Shown: positions 62,889-64,000 of the stretch, piece after piece | Position numbering within the stretch: the first letter of the stretch is position 1 | Layout: every line of letters begins with the position of its first letter | Notes under the pieces: generated by a model | The model's input: only the letters and a program-made list of their open reading frames with translations | What the model was told of the DNA's origin: nothing | Database searches by the model: none | NCBI RefSeq assembly: GCF_002332425.1 | Contig: NZ_NRGS01000003.1 | Location: forward strand, 90,964 to 154,963 | Source: Brachybacterium alimentarium | GTDB taxonomy: Bacteria; Actinomycetota; Actinomycetes; Actinomycetales; Dermabacteraceae | Length of the DNA stretch: 64,000 bases | Direction of reading: 5' to 3' | Program-made: the position numbers and the translations under genes

Positions 62889-63758
62889 TCAGCCGGTGAT
62901 CAGTGCGCCGAAGCCGAGCGAGACGAGGTGCTCACGGCTCATCGTGAGGGAGTCGAAGATGTCACGGCCGTAGGTCTGGTCCTGCTCGATGAGCAGGTGC
63001 TGCGCTCCGGAGGCGAGGGCCTGCTCGATGACGGGCTTCCAGTCCAGCGTGCCCTGGCCTACCTCGGCGAACTGCACGATCTCCCCGCCCCAGAAGCGGG
63101 TGAACGCGGACCGATCCCCGCCGGCGGCCGCGGCGAGCACCTCGGTCGGCGGCAGGGTGATGCGGTAGTCCTTGAGGTGGACGAGGTCCAGCACGCCGTC
63201 GAAGTCGGCAAGGGTGCGCTCGGGATCGCGGCCGCCGCGCTGCACCCAATGGCAGTCGATCTCGTAGCGCAGGTGGGGCGCCTTCTGACGGAGCTGGTCG
63301 AGCAGCGTGACGCCGCCGAGCTTCGCGAACTCGACGTGGTGGTTGTGGTAGCTGAGGCGGAGGCCCGCGTCCGCCATGCGTCGGGCATATCCGTCGGCCT
63401 CGGCGGCGAACGCGTCGAAGGCCTCCTGGGACGCCATCGCGCTCAGCGGCATCATGCCGATCCGCAGATGCTTCGTGCCCAGACGGCGGGCGTGCTCGAC
63501 GTGGAGGTCGAAGTGCTTCGCCAGCGTCAGCTCGTCGCTGTCCTCGGGCGCGGAGGTCTTCGCGGAGATCGCCGCGAAATGGATGCCGAGCTCGTCGCGA
63601 GCGGCTTCCATGCCGGCCACGTTCTCCTCGGTCATGGGGATCTGGGACACCTCGACGACCTCGAAGCCGGTGTCCTTCACACGCCTGAGCACGGGCAGGA
63701 TGCCGTCCTGGGCGACATGTTCCTTGAGCATCATGAGCTGGATACCGATTCGTGCCAT
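62889..63758 (-). CDS. Sugar phosphate isomerase/epimerase-like TIM-barrel protein
   Basis: 289 residues from the ATG at 63756-63758 with AGGAGG upstream; the frame continues to 63827. It is an AP endonuclease 2/xylose-isomerase-like barrel: MARIGIQLMMLKEHV, GFEVVEVSQIPMT, KHLRIGMMPL, RLSYHNHHVEFAKLGGVTLLDQL, YEIDCHWVQRGGRDPERTL, VHLKDYRI and LLIEQDQTYGRDIFDSL. Metal-binding residues (His-His, Glu-Asp, His, Glu) are spread as in the family. It precedes the GH3 gene in the same direction, so the two probably form a carbohydrate-use operon. Confidence 0.85.
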   Translation of the reverse strand: MARIGIQLMMLKEHVAQDGILPVLRRVKDTGFEVVEVSQIPMTEENVAGMEAARDELGIHFAAISAKTSAPEDSDELTLAKHFDLHVEHARRLGTKHLRIGMMPLSAMASQEAFDAFAAEADGYARRMADAGLRLSYHNHHVEFAKLGGVTLLDQLRQKAPHLRYEIDCHWVQRGGRDPERTLADFDGVLDLVHLKDYRITLPPTEVLAAAAGGDRSAFTRFWGGEIVQFAEVGQGTLDWKPVIEQALASGAQHLLIEQDQTYGRDIFDSLTMSREHLVSLGFGALITG

Positions 63759-63909
63759 GCGAACCTCCTGGGGTGTGTCCGGGCCGCATCGCCCGGGGGC
63801 GAGTCCTCGTCGCCCGTCGCCATCCACGCTATCCAGCGCGGGCGAGGCGTTCAGGATCTTGCCGATGGTTGCCCGGTGCGGCGGCCTCGCGGGCTCGTAG
63901 TCTGGGGCG

Positions 63910-64000
63910 ATGTCGCAGCCCGAAGCAGGACGCCTCCACCGCGCAGGATCGGCAGGCGAGGGCCCGGCTGCCCGGGCTGCGCCCCGGCCGCCCGCGGCGG
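63910..64000 (+). CDS. Start of a gene running off the right edge (partial)
   Basis: An ATG at 63910 opens a frame that stays open to the window end. The 30 visible residues (MSQPEAGRLHRAGSAGEGPA and on) are Ala/Pro/Gly/Arg-rich, a typical disordered N-terminus. It is divergent from the sugar isomerase gene with about 150 bp between starts, the usual place for a regulator of a sugar operon, but nothing in the fragment shows this. No strong ribosome-binding site is present. Confidence 0.4.
   Translation, partial: MSQPEAGRLHRAGSAGEGPAARAAPRPPAA

Overview
The window is one continuous stretch of high-GC actinobacterial chromosome. Nearly every recognisable gene is actinobacterial: two WhiB-type iron-sulfur proteins, MtrA-MtrB-LpqB, long-form HPF, a CofE-type F420 ligase, a PdtaS-like kinase and a Tad pilus set. 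The tmRNA encodes an (A)AESKRTDFALAA tag, of the type seen in this phylum. Gene content and order recall Micrococcales of the Dermabacteraceae/Brachybacterium type. That placement is from memory, not from a search. No IS element, prophage, rRNA or tRNA was seen.

Layout. 1-1.8 kb: end of a surface-polymer locus with an ABC-2 exporter. 1.9-12.5 kb: TIGR03089-like gene, cofE, whiB2-like gene, giant glycosyltransferase, DUF5719, zincin-like gene, DUF3499 and a phosphomannomutase fused to a Trm112-like domain. 12.6-20.3 kb: RDD and SpoIIM genes and a tightly overlapping MoxR/DUF58/DUF4350/DUF4129/membrane-protein operon. 20.4-31.1 kb: mtrA-mtrB-lpqB, comF, hpf, a YcaQ-type glycosylase and secA. 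31.4-36.6 kb: Rv3235-like and LysM proteins, small regulators, and the first Tad pieces (SAF protein, CpaE-like ATPase). 36.7-47.7 kb: DUF2505, PdtaS-like kinase, whiB1-like gene, a MacB-type ABC pair, a NarL-type two-component system, an HMCES-type protein and a YihY protein. 47.9-54.1 kb: the main Tad operon (tadA, tadB, tadC, pilin-like, three TadE/TadG-like proteins) running into glycerate kinase. 54.2-60.6 kb: prfB, ftsE, ftsX, LytM peptidase, smpB and ssrA. 60.7-64 kb: GH3 glycosidase, sugar-phosphate isomerase-like protein and the start of one more gene.

How they fit. Most genes serve the envelope, division or core information processing: polymer export, glycosyl transfer, MtrAB control of envelope and division, SecA, FtsEX with its hydrolase, and ribosome rescue and hibernation by HPF, SmpB and tmRNA. 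The Tad genes form an incomplete secretion/pilus system in two blocks about 12 kb apart, with no prepilin peptidase visible.

The most unusual signal is not a protein. At five loci (12.48, 14.56, 31.10, 36.61 and 39.91 kb) tandem repeats begin at or straddle the stop codon of the upstream gene. Their periods are 13, 43, 31, 17 and 25 nt, none divisible by three. Several units carry extra TGA triplets in shifted frames. Further short tandem arrays fill other spacers. Large inverted repeats sit between convergent genes, including a perfect 56-nt palindrome at 40.06 kb and two overlapping alternative hairpins near 31.25 kb.
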